Shown in pieces: positions 1-10,832 of a stretch of 42,512 nucleotides of DNA. The notes under the pieces are model-generated. The model had not been told where the DNA came from and made no database searches. It saw only the letters and a program-made list of their open reading frames with translations. Made by a program: the position numbers and the translations under genes. The DNA is from CAZEJS01 sp964512645. Its GTDB lineage: Bacteria > Actinomycetota > Geothermincolia > Fen-727 > Anoxymicrobiaceae. Every line of letters begins with the position of its first letter. Positions within the stretch are counted from its first letter, which is position 1. The DNA lies in assembly GCA_964512645.1 (NCBI GenBank), contig CAZEJS010000027.1, positions 1-42,512 on the forward strand, in the 5' to 3' direction.

Positions 1-31
1 TGACCTGAACCTTGTCTTGGAGAGAGGAAAA

Positions 32-211
32 TTACAGCGGCTTGTGGGCACAACTGCCGATGGCCGAGTTGTCATATCCGACAACCCAACGCGTTATCCT
101 TCCGCCACCTCCCCACTGCTGGGCCAAGGCGGCACCACTCGTCATTACGACCGTGAGTACAATGAGCAGGCAAATCAAGATAGTGTTTCTGGCCAGTTTA
201 CGTCTGGACAT
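32..211 (-). CDS. Small secreted peptide, unrecognised
   Basis: This short reading frame encodes about 59 residues. It starts with a clear signal-peptide pattern: a basic start (MSRRKLARN), a hydrophobic core rich in I, L and V, and an A-L-A site followed by QQWGGGG. The start at 211 is chosen because a purine-rich GAGGGGGGAG lies about six bases upstream; an ATG two codons earlier is too close to that site. The mature part would be only about 30 residues, so this may be a small exported peptide or the surviving front end of a longer secreted protein cut off near the window edge. The surrounding DNA is less GC-rich than the rest and lies beside a decayed transposase. I do not recognise a family. 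Confidence 0.35.
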   Translation of the reverse strand: MSRRKLARNTILICLLIVLTVVMTSGAALAQQWGGGGRITRWVVGYDNSAIGSCAHKPL

Positions 212-334
212 AACCATCTCCCCCCCTCTGTGCCAACATCAGTGAGACACCTGCCCCAAATAGTTTAGCGTCTATGTCACCAGGACCCTCAGATACAATT
301 GTCGCTGAACACTCCTATCATGTTTAAAGGTCGA

Positions 335-1246
335 TTACCAAATCACGACCACCCTTCTGGACTTCGTCCATGATGCCGCCCGATAAGAAAACGAGTGGTA
401 GAAGATTCTCGGTTTCTTGGGCGGCCGCCCGACGGGTCTCGTCATCAGGTGTTCGATCTCGGCGTAGAGATTGTTGTTGGCCTTGAGCCTTATGGCGCAG
501 AGGATTCCTCTCTCCTCCGGGAACTCGTAGATGTCAGGGGAAGCGAATGCGGCGTCACCTCAGAAGCAAAGTTTCTTGCCGGTGTCGGCGTATTTGTCAA
601 CCACTGGCTCCAGCAGTTCGCGCCGGCCCTTGGCCGAGTGCACGTTTCCTGGACGAAGGGTAGCCGCCTCGCAGTCGCCCGCCTGGTTGAAGATGAAGAG
701 TGGGCGATAACAGGTCGAGCCAAAGTGGCCGTTGTAGGCTGAGCCCTCCTGGTTGCCATGGACCGGAGATTCTGAGGAATCCATGTCGAGGATGATCTTC
801 TTGGTGTTAGTGCGCTTGACTGCCTTCGATACCCAGGAGCCGTTGATGGAAGAAAGAGCGGCGACATTCTCATCGGTGGCCAGCATCTCAGTCTCGAAGC
901 GGGACACGGTGTTTTGACTGGCGGCGTTCTTCTCCAGGGCATTCCTGCCGATTACGGCTCGCATGGCCGGGTCTCTCGTGAGATTCTGCTGGTCGTTCAC
1001 GTCCTCGTATCCGGCGAGTCTCGAATAAACGGATTGACGAAGCAGGCCCGACAGGTCATGTGTGGTGTTCTTGCCGGTCCTGCTGTCTTTCAACAACTCG
1101 CCCGCTTCAGCGGTCAGTTGGAGTGCTTCGTCTAACTCTCGAACCGCCAGAAGACCTGCATCGGTTGTCACCTTCGCGCCCTTGAACTGGAGCCTTAGAT
1201 GGCCGCCGAAATGAAGCTTCAAAGCGTCGTTTTCGCTTTCACCCAC
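335..1246 (-). pseudogene. IS1380-family transposase, nonsense-interrupted and C-terminally truncated
   Basis: The translated remnant carries hallmarks of IS1380-type DDE transposases: 'TTDAGLLAVRELDE' near residue 25, 'ILDMDSSESPVHGNQEG' with the first catalytic Asp, then 'LRPGNVHSAKG'. Reading stops at an in-frame TGA at 560-562, where a codon for R is expected before 'GDAAFASPDIYEF'. The same frame continues after it with 'NNNLYAEIEHLMTRPVGRPP' and ends at TAA 335-337. The single change CGA to TGA explains the interruption. Even when read through, the product is about 303 codons, against roughly 430-460 in the family, so the C-terminal part with the last catalytic Glu is gone. The element is dead. 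Neither terminal inverted repeat could be placed with confidence; AAGGGA-TGG-TCCCTT at 1314-1328 is a palindrome upstream of the gene. Confidence 0.8.
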
Positions 1247-1653
1247 AGGGTTTCATCTCCCTGGTGCTCAAGAACGCCGTTATTCCGCATCACACTGCAT
1301 ATTTAAGCAATACAAGGGATGGTCCCTTCCGTTATTTACTGGGAAATATGGGATAAATTTGGATAGCGAACGACGCTCCTGTTCGGGTTACGGGGGGGGT
1401 CGTGATTGCATAGTCTTGCTCATTCCTATATACTTCCCGATTTGGTCGGGGTCGAGCGCTCCAGCTCGAATGATGGCTCAATTCCGGACCTGGTTTTAAC
1501 GCCTGAATACGACTATCAGCGTTCACATACAGGCGGCCGCTGGCGGACATCGGCGGTCGTGCCGGGAGCAACATCACTGACGTGAAAGGCGCACCAGCAA
1601 CGGTCACGTCTGTGCGAAAACAGGGACAGGATCGTCATGAAAGGAGATCGAGC
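1247..1653. other. Intergenic region upstream of acs
   Basis: This 407-base gap lies between the transposase remnant and acs and holds no credible gene. It contains a short palindrome at 1314-1328, possibly linked to the end of the insertion element, and the promoter candidate at 1406-1434. The last bases carry the ribosome binding site AAGGAGATCG for acs. Confidence 0.5.
1406..1434 (+). promoter_or_regulatory. Candidate promoter for acs
   Basis: TTGCAT and TATACT are separated by exactly 17 bases. The -10 box matches the consensus at five of six positions; the -35 box matches only at its first three. It would give a leader of about 210 bases before acs, long enough for further control. This is motif reading only. 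Confidence 0.35.
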
Positions 1654-3636
<1,983 letters not shown>

Positions 3637-3692
3637 ACGGCCGCCCGGCGCATCGACAGTGTGTTGACGACGTTCCTAGGAGGGAAGACGGT

Positions 3693-4328
3693 ATGAAAGA
3701 CGACATCAAGCTGGCGAATCCCGCCGTACTGGGGCTGACGTGCTTCGGTCTGACCACGCTTCTGCTCAACCTGCACAACGCGGGCCTGTTCAAGATGGAC
3801 ACGACCATCTTCGGGCTCGGCATATTCGTGGGCGGTCTCGCCCAGGTCATAGCCGGCATCATGGAGTTCAGGAAGGGCAACACCTTCGCGACCACCGCGT
3901 TCCTTGCCTACGGCACGTTCTGGATCGCCCTGGTGTTCGCGGTCATTTACAAGGGCCACGTATTCGCCAACAAGCCGCTCGCCGCGGCCCTGGTGTACGA
4001 GCCCTCCGCGAGGGGCCTGGCCTGGTTCCTGTGCCTCTGGGGCGTCTTCACCCTGTTCATGACAATCGGCACGTTCAGGATCAACCGTGTCCTGCAGTTT
4101 GTCTTCGTCACCCTGACAGTCCTCTTCTTCATGCTTGCCATCGGCATCGGCTGGGGTTCGACGGGCGTCGTGAAAGCGGCCGGCATCGTCGGCATCTTCA
4201 CCGGCGCGGCGGCCCTCTACCTGGCTATGGCGGAGAACCTGGAGGAGATATACGGCAAGGCGATCCTCCCGTTCTGGCCTTACAAGGCCCCCGAGGCTTA
4301 CAAGAGCAACCCGGAGGAAGACCTTTAG
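3693..4328 (+). CDS. satP: Acetate uptake transporter, GPR1/FUN34/YaaH (SatP) family
   Basis: A 211-residue integral membrane protein with six hydrophobic segments. It opens with 'NPAVLGLTCFGLTTLLLNLH', a version of the family's NPAPLGL signature in the first membrane helix, and has further family-like stretches such as 'FGLGIFVGGLAQVIAGIMEF' and 'TAFLAYGTFWIALVF'. Members import acetate or succinate, forming hexamers in studied homologues. The ATG at 3693 follows TAGGAGGGAAGACGGT, a strong ribosome binding site. It sits directly after acs on the same strand and before a strong terminator, so the two genes are most likely one transcript that takes up acetate and activates it. The family is clear; acetate is inferred as substrate from the neighbour. 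Confidence 0.93.
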   Translation: MKDDIKLANPAVLGLTCFGLTTLLLNLHNAGLFKMDTTIFGLGIFVGGLAQVIAGIMEFRKGNTFATTAFLAYGTFWIALVFAVIYKGHVFANKPLAAALVYEPSARGLAWFLCLWGVFTLFMTIGTFRINRVLQFVFVTLTVLFFMLAIGIGWGSTGVVKAAGIVGIFTGAAALYLAMAENLEEIYGKAILPFWPYKAPEAYKSNPEEDL

Positions 4329-4354
4329 GGGGCAGATGCCACAGCGTTAGCCGG

Positions 4355-4386
4355 AAGCCCGCGCTCGAGAGCGCGGGCTTCTTCTT
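4355..4386 (+). terminator. Rho-independent terminator after satP
   Basis: AAGCCCGCGCTC at 4355-4366 pairs perfectly with GAGCGCGGGCTT at 4369-4380, followed by the T-rich CTTCTT. It lies 27 bases past the satP stop and ends the acetate operon. It also lies just past the 3' end of the opposing GH17-like gene. Confidence 0.85.
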
Positions 4387-5321
4387 CACCGTCCCCGCAG
4401 ATAGGGCTTGAGCCTGCCGTCGCTCCGCCAGATGCCCCAGTGGGCGCCGACCGCGCCTTCGCTCCTGGCTTTCCAGGGCTCGTCGAACGCTTCGAAGTAG
4501 TAGTACTCGACACCGTTCGCGCGGGCCCAGGACCTGAATCCCTCCAGGAACGCGCGGGCGTTCTCCGGGCCGGCGACCGCCTCGCCCCTGGTCTCCCCCG
4601 CGGTAGGCCAGCCGGTCTCGACGACGATCTTCTTGCCCCGGGATTTATTCCGGAGCTTGCGGTAGCACGAGTCCAGGTACTCCACGGCCTTCGATACGGG
4701 CACTTTTTCCCAGTAGGGAAACATGTTCGCGAGCAGAACGTCGCACTCGGCGATCACGGCCGGGTGGCCGATGAGCTCGCCCCAGGTCTCGCTGGTGGTG
4801 ACTTTAACGCCCGTCGTCTTCAGGCGGCGCATGTACCCCAGCAGCGCAGCCTCGTCGGCGAACCCGAAGTACAGCGTTTCTTCGCCCACAACCGCGAGAT
4901 CGGCGTAGCCGGAGCGGCACAGGTCCATCAGCCCTTCCACCTGTGCCTCGTTGGCGCCGGCGTCGGATTCGATATTGCACCCGGCGGCCACCACCAGGCC
5001 CGCCTTCCGGGCCAGACGGGCGGACTCGAGCCCGGAGCCGAGCGATGTGAACGTCCTGATGCCTCGCGTGTGAGGGGCGATGACCTCGAGGAGCCGGGCG
5101 ATCGTTCCGCGGCCGATGGTGTCGTCTCCCGCGGGGCTCCCCCGGACGTAGGGGCTGAAGCACAGCCCCGAAAGCTTTTCCGCTCCGCCGGCCGGGCGCC
5201 CCGGGGGAGCCTTCCCGCACGAAGCGGCCGCGGGCGCCAGGAGCAGTGCCGCCAGGCACGCCGCGACCCGGAGGCGCACTATCGCGAACCGCCGCGGGTC
5301 TGTCGCCGACCTCGATTGCAT
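4386..5321 (-). CDS. GH17-like glycosyl hydrolase, predicted lipoprotein
   Basis: A 311-residue exported protein. The N-terminus has basic residues, a hydrophobic stretch and the lipobox-like 'APAAASC', giving a lipidated Cys near residue 35. The body resembles glycoside hydrolase family 17 (beta-1,3-glucan-active TIM barrels): 'GLCFSPYVRG' at the start of the barrel, 'VVGEETLYFG' with E148 where the acid/base Glu sits (GNEVL in plant and fungal enzymes), and 'VVETGWPTAG' with E235 as nucleophile. The ATG at 5321 follows GGGAGGAGGGCGCC; longer in-frame starts would bury the signal peptide. It is divergent from the acetyltransferase gene. The likely activity is cleavage or transfer of beta-1,3-linked glucan at the cell surface; the exact substrate cannot be read. 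Confidence 0.8.
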   Translation of the reverse strand: MQSRSATDPRRFAIVRLRVAACLAALLLAPAAASCGKAPPGRPAGGAEKLSGLCFSPYVRGSPAGDDTIGRGTIARLLEVIAPHTRGIRTFTSLGSGLESARLARKAGLVVAAGCNIESDAGANEAQVEGLMDLCRSGYADLAVVGEETLYFGFADEAALLGYMRRLKTTGVKVTTSETWGELIGHPAVIAECDVLLANMFPYWEKVPVSKAVEYLDSCYRKLRNKSRGKKIVVETGWPTAGETRGEAVAGPENARAFLEGFRSWARANGVEYYYFEAFDEPWKARSEGAVGAHWGIWRSDGRLKPYLRGR

Positions 5322-5473
5322 GGCGCCCTCCTCCCGGATTCCTACGCCGGTAGAATTCGACTCCGGACGGGCGGCGCCTTCCCGCGACGCGCGCCAGCGG
5401 CAGCTGGATCCCACCGGGCGGCGGGAACGTGTATACTCTCGAGATCGGCCTCGGCGATGCATGGAGGGGGCCA

Positions 5474-6121
5474 TTGAGCGCAACGAACATATACCTGGTC
5501 AGGCCGTTCGAGCCCGCAAGGGACATGGACGGCGTACGCAAGGCGTTCCAGGGGGGCTTCCACCACATACTCTGGCCGATCATCGAACACGCCGACGGCA
5601 TGGTGGACGACATCATCCTCACGTTCCACCGGATGGGTGCGCGCAGTTACGTGGCGGAGGCCGAAGGGGAAGCAAGGGGAATACTGGTCGGGGGCCTCCT
5701 CTTCGAGCCGGGCCCCCTTCTCCGTGCCGCGGGCCTGGCCGCGGGACTTGGATGGCGCTGGCTGGCGGGTGCCCGCAGGGGTGACGCGCAGCCGTTCGCC
5801 CGCGCCTGTTTCAGGAGGGTCATCCTGGGGTACGCCCCGTTCGAGTACCTGCATCCCATGACGCGGTCGACCGAGACGCTGTTGCTGACCTCCCAGGCCG
5901 AATGGAGGGGAGGGATAGGGAGGGTGATGATGGACGCCTGGGTCGCCGATTCCCGCAGGCGGGGATACAGGCGCTCGACGGTCTGTACAGACTCCCAGCT
6001 TGCATGGGATTTCTACGAGAGGTACGGTTTCAGGCGCGTCAGGGAGTTCGACATGAGCGCGTACCACTATTCGCTTCCGGGGCGGGACGTGACGGGTTAC
6101 ATCTACTCCCTCGACCTGTAG
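5474..6121 (+). CDS. GNAT-family N-acetyltransferase
   Basis: About 215 residues. The C-terminal half reads as a GNAT acetyl-CoA-binding domain: 'LTSQAEWRGGIGRVMMDAWV' occupies the place of the R/Q-x-x-G-x-G/A pyrophosphate loop and helix. It is followed by 'RRGYRRSTVCTDSQLAWDFY' and 'ERYGFRRVREFDM', the usual last helix and strand. The preferred start is TTG at 5474, six bases after GGAGG; the ATG at 5429 lacks a site. The acceptor cannot be predicted. The gene is divergent from the GH17-like lipoprotein and convergent with pabC, with only eight bases between the stops. Confidence 0.75.
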   Translation: MSATNIYLVRPFEPARDMDGVRKAFQGGFHHILWPIIEHADGMVDDIILTFHRMGARSYVAEAEGEARGILVGGLLFEPGPLLRAAGLAAGLGWRWLAGARRGDAQPFARACFRRVILGYAPFEYLHPMTRSTETLLLTSQAEWRGGIGRVMMDAWVADSRRRGYRRSTVCTDSQLAWDFYERYGFRRVREFDMSAYHYSLPGRDVTGYIYSLDL

Positions 6122-6129
6122 GGCATCCG

Positions 6130-7011
6130 TTACGCCTGGCGCCGCCCGGTCTCGCGGGCGACCAGCTCCCGGAAACTCCGGCGCAGGCGCCGGGTCACCG
6201 GCCCCGGGCAGGGCGCAAGCTCCCTGGTGCCCACTCTGCGCACCGGGGTTATCTCCTTGATGCTGCTGGTCAGGAAAGCCTCGTCGCTGTCCATCAGGGT
6301 CTGGAGGCCCTCGGTCACTTCCCTCACCGGCACCCCCCCGTCGAGCGCGCACTCGATCACCGCTTCCCTGGTTATACCCGGAAGGAACCCGCACCCCATG
6401 TCCGGGGTCAGGAGCTCTTCCCGCTTCACCATGAAGAGGTTCGAGAAGGAGGCTTCGGCCAGGTTGCCCGCGGTGGTGAGCATCACGGCGTCGTCACAGC
6501 CGCGGTCGCGCGCGTCCTGGAAGGCGGAGAGCGATTCCAGGGTGTTGCCCGACTTGATGCCCGACAGGGGGGAGGTGGGGTTGCGCCTGATGCCGCTGAC
6601 GGCGAGCTCCACCCCCTCCTGCGGCGGCGCGACGCCGGCCGGCTCGATCCCACGGGCCAGGATGAAAAGGCCCTCGCGGCCGGTGCGCTCGAGGCCCCCG
6701 GGGCCGTTCGACGGGCCACCGGTCACGGTAACCCGGACGTAAGCGTCGCGGTCCGTGAGGGCGTTCTTCGACAGCAGCGCCAGCACCCCGCGCTCTATCT
6801 CGGCGGGCTCGGCGGGCAGCCTCATGCGGAGCATCCCGCAGGTGCTCTCCAGCCGCTCCATGTGCCGGGCGAGCCGGAACGGAGCGCCCGAGTAGGTCCG
6901 CAGAGTCTCGAACGCCGAGTCTCCATACATCACCGCGCGGTCCGTCACGGGTATCAGCGCGAGTGACAGCGGCACCAGCTCGCCGTTCAGGTACGCGTGT
7001 TCTTCGGGCAT
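6130..7011 (-). CDS. pabC: Aminodeoxychorismate lyase (PLP fold-type IV)
   Basis: Converts 4-amino-4-deoxychorismate to p-aminobenzoate and pyruvate for folate synthesis. The 293-residue protein has the class IV aminotransferase pattern: 'DRAVMYGDSAFETLRTY' near residue 24, 'SGIKSGNTLESLSAFQDA' with the PLP-binding Lys at about 153, and 'GNLAEASFSNLFMV' followed by 'GFLPGITREAV'. Sequence alone could also suggest a branched-chain or D-amino-acid aminotransferase. Its position five bases after the pabB stop, as the last gene of a pabA-pabB-pabC operon, supports pabC. The ATG at 7011 is chosen because the longer frame runs into pabB. Confidence 0.88.
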   Translation of the reverse strand: MPEEHAYLNGELVPLSLALIPVTDRAVMYGDSAFETLRTYSGAPFRLARHMERLESTCGMLRMRLPAEPAEIERGVLALLSKNALTDRDAYVRVTVTGGPSNGPGGLERTGREGLFILARGIEPAGVAPPQEGVELAVSGIRRNPTSPLSGIKSGNTLESLSAFQDARDRGCDDAVMLTTAGNLAEASFSNLFMVKREELLTPDMGCGFLPGITREAVIECALDGGVPVREVTEGLQTLMDSDEAFLTSSIKEITPVRRVGTRELAPCPGPVTRRLRRSFRELVARETGRRQA

Positions 7012-7016
7012 CAGCC

Positions 7017-8506
7017 TCACCCGTCCGCCCGCTCGCCGGGGCCTGGAAAGGAGGCGGCCATCCCGCCGGTGACCGCGTCGAACATGGCCTTCCCCTTGTC
7101 CAGCGTCTCCTGGAACTCCGCTTCGGGCACGCTGTCGGCGACGATCCCTCCTCCCACCTGGAAGTGGACGCGGCCTCCCCTGATTATCATGGTCCTTATC
7201 GCCACGTTCAGGTCGTGTCCGCCGTCGGCCCCGAGGTAACCGATCGCCCCGGTGTAGACGCTCCTCGCCGTAGGCTCGAGTTCGTCGATTATCTCCATGG
7301 ATCGGATCTTCGGCGCGCCGGTTATCGACCCTCCGGGGAAGGTGGCCCGGAGCAGGTCGATCAGGTCCCTGTCTTCGTGGAGCTCCCCGCTGACCGTAGA
7401 GACCAGATGGTGGACCGTGGCGTACGACTCGAGAACGGCGTGCTCGTCCACCCTGACCGAGCCGTAGCGGCACACCCTACCCAGGTCGTTTCGCTCGAGG
7501 TCCACTATCATGGAGAGCTCGGCACGGTCCTTCTCGCTATCCAGCAGACCCTGCCGGCTCCGTTCGTCTTCGGTGGCGTCGGCGTAGCGCCGGCTGGTCC
7601 CTTTTATCGGGCGGGTCTGAACGGTGCCGCCCTCGACCTTCAGGAAGCGCTCCGGTGAGGATGACGCCACCGCGAAGTCGCCGAAGTTCAGGTAAGCGCT
7701 GAACGGCGCGGCGTTGAGCCTGCGGAGCCTGCGGTAGAGTGACCACGCCGGTTCGAGAAGCGGCGCGTCGAAGCGCTGGGACAGGTTCGCCTGGTAGATG
7801 TCACCTGCGAGGATGTACTCCTGGACCTTTTTCACCGCGCGTATGTATTCATCAGGCGTGAACCCGCACTCGAACCGAAGCCCTCCGTCGGCGGATGCCT
7901 GAGGCGGCACCGCGCCCTCGCCGGCTTCGAGGCCGGCGCCCGGCGCGATCCTCGACATCGCGCGCTCGATCGCCCCGGAACCGCCAGAGTCCTTCCTGGA
8001 GCAGACGACAAGCCGCTTCCTGCCCGTTGAGTGTTCCAGGGCGACGACCGTGTCGAAGAACGCGAAGGCCAGCTGGGGGAGTTCCAGGTCGTCCACCGCG
8101 GACCCGGGCAGGTCTTCGATGGAGCGGCCGAGTTCGTAGGCCAGGTAGCCGATACCGCCCCCGATGAAAGGCGGGAGTCCGTCGGAGGGGTCCCTGGTTA
8201 CCCTGGTGGCGGAGGCGGCCATCCTCAGGGCTTCGAAAGGATCCAGGTCATCGACGTGCATCTTCTCCCCGTTGCGGGCGGTGAAATCCGCGGCGCGGCC
8301 CCTGGTCTCGAGCACCAGGTAAGGGTCGAAACCGATGAAGGAGTGTTCCCCGTACTCCTTCATGGTCAGGCTCGAGTCGAGGAAGAACGAATGCGGCGAC
8401 GCGCTGACCTCGTCGAAAATGCCGGTCATGTCGCGATCGTCTTCGATATCAACCGAAGTAACCTCGAGCTCTTCGGGCGGCTGTCTGAGGAGTCGCTTCT
8501 CGAGCC

Positions 8507-8510
<4 letters not shown>
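7017..8510 (-). CDS. pabB: Aminodeoxychorismate synthase component I
   Basis: Adds ammonia from PabA to chorismate, giving 4-amino-4-deoxychorismate. The 497-residue protein belongs to the chorismate-utilising enzyme family. Signatures seen are 'AGDIYQANLSQRF', 'FLKVEGGTVQTRPIKGTSRR', 'VDLERNDLGRVCRYGSV' and 'FPGGSITGAPKIRSMEIIDE'. The 'PIKGT' motif carries the Lys that marks PabB, where anthranilate synthase TrpE has 'PIAGT', so the two are separated directly from sequence. The ATG overlaps the pabA stop as ATGA (8507-8510), a sign of translational coupling, and pabC follows at once. Confidence 0.93.
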
Positions 8511-9085
<575 letters not shown>

Positions 9086-9103
9086 CTCCCCCCCGTCATA
9101 CTG

Positions 9104-9126
9104 AAAAACCCAGCCTTACGGCTGGG
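9104..9126 (-). terminator. Rho-independent terminator between ppa and pabA
   Basis: On the minus strand CCCAGCC pairs with GGCTGGG around a four-base loop (GTAA) and is followed by TTTTT. It lies about 170 bases downstream of ppa and just before pabA. It would end ppa transcription or act as an attenuator ahead of the pab operon. Confidence 0.75.
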
Positions 9127-9207
9127 TGCCGCCCGCCCGCGGGCGCCTTGTTTGCATACCGTTCCGGAGCTGTCCTCGATTGTCAGGTGCGTATTGTACC
9201 AGAACGT

Positions 9208-9227
9208 CTCCCGCTGTAAAGCGGGAG
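9208..9227. other. Perfect hairpin downstream of ppa
   Basis: CTCCCGCT at 9208-9215 and AGCGGGAG at 9220-9227 form an eight-base stem with a four-base GTAA loop on the plus strand. No T tract follows on either strand. It may protect the 3' end of the ppa transcript or be an RNA structure ahead of the pab operon. Confidence 0.4.
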
Positions 9228-9294
9228 CGCGCCAGGCGCCCGGCCGGCGGGGCCCGGCCGGAAAAATCGGCGGGGCGCCCCGGGCGGCGGGCCC

Positions 9295-9780
9295 TCAGAC
9301 TACCGTCGAGTCCAGGTAAGACCTGGTGCTGGACGCGTCGGACCACCCCTCGCTGGTGACCACCTTCGCCTCCAGCCGCTTGTAGGTGAGGAAGAAGTTC
9401 TCGATCTCGTTCAGGAGGTGCGGGGGGACTTCGTGGATGTCCTTCAGGTGTCTCCAGCGCGGGTCGTCTATCGGTACGCCCAGCACCTTGTTGTCGGGGC
9501 CTTTCTCGTCGCGCATCTGGAGCATCCCCACCGGTCTGGCGTCGATCAGGCACCCCGAGAACGTAGGTTCCTCGATGAGCACCAGGATGTCCACCTCGTC
9601 GCCGTCCTCGGCGAGCGTACCGTCGATGTAGCCGTAGTCGGCCGGGTAGTGCACGGAGCTGTAGAGGACCCTGTTCAGCTTGATGCGTCCGCTGTCGTGG
9701 TCCATCTCGTACTTGTTCCGGCTCCCCTTGGGAACCTCGACGACCACCTCGACGACTCCGGGGAACTCCTTCTTGACCAT
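9295..9780 (-). CDS. ppa: Inorganic pyrophosphatase, family I
   Basis: Hydrolyses pyrophosphate to phosphate and so pulls biosynthetic reactions forward, including the adenylation step of acetyl-CoA synthetase. The 161-residue size fits soluble bacterial family I enzymes. Seen are 'EVPKGSRNKYEMDHDSGRIK', 'HYPADYGYIDGT' and the metal-binding signature 'DGDEVDILVLIEEPT', which matches D-x-D-x-x-D, followed by 'GMLQMRDEKGPDNKVLGVP'. The ATG at 9780 has GGGAGGGCGC directly before it. A candidate promoter lies close upstream. Divergent from the lipoprotein gene. Confidence 0.94.
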   Translation of the reverse strand: MVKKEFPGVVEVVVEVPKGSRNKYEMDHDSGRIKLNRVLYSSVHYPADYGYIDGTLAEDGDEVDILVLIEEPTFSGCLIDARPVGMLQMRDEKGPDNKVLGVPIDDPRWRHLKDIHEVPPHLLNEIENFFLTYKRLEAKVVTSEGWSDASSTRSYLDSTVV

Positions 9781-9802
9781 GCGCCCTCCCTTCAGACAAT
9801 AG

Positions 9803-9831
9803 ATTATGCGCGTTCCCGCTCGCCTGGACAA
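9803..9831 (-). promoter_or_regulatory. Candidate promoter for ppa
   Basis: On the minus strand TTGTCC and CATAAT are 17 bases apart (-35 matches four of six, -10 five of six). The predicted transcript would start only about 15 bases before the ppa ATG, just leaving room for its ribosome binding site. Confidence 0.5.
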
Positions 9832-10025
9832 GGAGGAGCCCAACGGGATCGAAACGAGCGCGGAGCTGCGCGTTCGCGTTAGAGTTGCGCGGGGGACCGG
9901 GACGGGTTCCGCGACAGGGGATGCATTCGGGGTCGTCGAATATATTCAACAGCCGGCGGTCGGCCGGACTGCGAAGACGGGGAAAGACCTTGAAACGGCG
10001 AGGTCCCGCGAAAGGGAGGGCGGAC

Positions 10026-10583
10026 ATGAGAAAAGCGCTCGTTATGTTTATCATCCTGTTGCTCGGGGTCGCGGCATCGGGCGTCGTCGGCTGCGGGGGC
10101 AACACCGGTCAGGCGAAGACGTACATGAAGGAAGCCGACGCCGCTTATGACAAACTGAAGAAAGAGATGGACGCCCTCCAGGGAACGCTCACCGGCGTGC
10201 TCGGGGGAGCGGTAATGGGCAACTACGGCTTGCTCACCCCGCAGATGCTGGACGAGGCGGCCGCTTCCATCAAGGAGGCGCTGTCGAAGATGCCGGCGGT
10301 GAAGGCCGGTTACGAGAAGCTGGCGGGGCTCAGCGGCGTTCCGGAATACTCCGGGTACGCGAACGCGATGATCAGGGCAATCGAGGCGAGCACCGAGGCC
10401 CTGGAGAGGGGCCAGAAGGTCATCGAGCAGCTCAAGCCACTCCTGGCCTCGGGCGACACCGCGGCGATAAAGGGCGTGCTCAACGCCGAGGAGATCAACG
10501 AGCTTCAGAAGCTCCAGGAAGTGGCCGTCAGGGCGTACGCGGACGCCCAGGCTGTCAAGACGGGCAAGAACCTGGGCGAGTAG
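10026..10583 (+). CDS. Predicted lipoprotein, helical, unknown function
   Basis: A 185-residue protein with a lipoprotein signal: basic 'MRKA', a hydrophobic run, and 'GVVGC' giving a lipidated Cys near residue 23. After it come 'GGNTGQAKTYMKEADAAYDK' and a long series of predicted amphipathic helices rich in A, E, K and L, with no recognisable catalytic motif. The helix-rich pattern resembles cell-envelope scaffold or substrate-binding lipoproteins of unknown role. The ATG at 10026 follows AAAGGGAGGGCGGAC; a longer in-frame start would put the signal peptide in the interior. It appears to be a single gene, followed by a terminator-like hairpin. Confidence 0.7.
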   Translation: MRKALVMFIILLLGVAASGVVGCGGNTGQAKTYMKEADAAYDKLKKEMDALQGTLTGVLGGAVMGNYGLLTPQMLDEAAASIKEALSKMPAVKAGYEKLAGLSGVPEYSGYANAMIRAIEASTEALERGQKVIEQLKPLLASGDTAAIKGVLNAEEINELQKLQEVAVRAYADAQAVKTGKNLGE

Positions 10584-10603
10584 AGGGCCCGAAGAAGCTT
10601 CTC

Positions 10604-10631
10604 GAGGCCGGGGACGGCGGGCCCCGGCCTC
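10604..10631 (+). terminator. Terminator-like hairpin after the lipoprotein gene
   Basis: GAGGCCGGGG at 10604-10613 pairs perfectly with CCCCGGCCTC at 10622-10631, with an eight-base loop. It begins 20 bases past the stop codon. The tail (TCCTGCCGTCTCC) is only pyrimidine-rich, so termination is likely but not textbook. Confidence 0.55.
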
Positions 10632-10832
10632 TCCTGCCGTCTCCATCCGACTGCCGGTTTTTCCGGGCCGCCGGACCCCGACAGCACGCCTCCGGGCCCC
10701 GGGGGACACGCGGGCGGTTGTGGTAACATTATGTGCGCCTCAGCGACATTTGCCCGCTGGAATCTTGACGTCACGGCGGCTTCGCCGGGTCCCGGTGAAA
10801 ACCCGCCCGGTCGGGGCTCGAAGGGAGTTCAC

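Noticed and set aside
1314..1328. AAGGGA-TGG-TCCCTT as a terminal repeat of the insertion element
   Set aside because: It is a local palindrome, and I could not find a matching copy on the other side of the transposase remnant.
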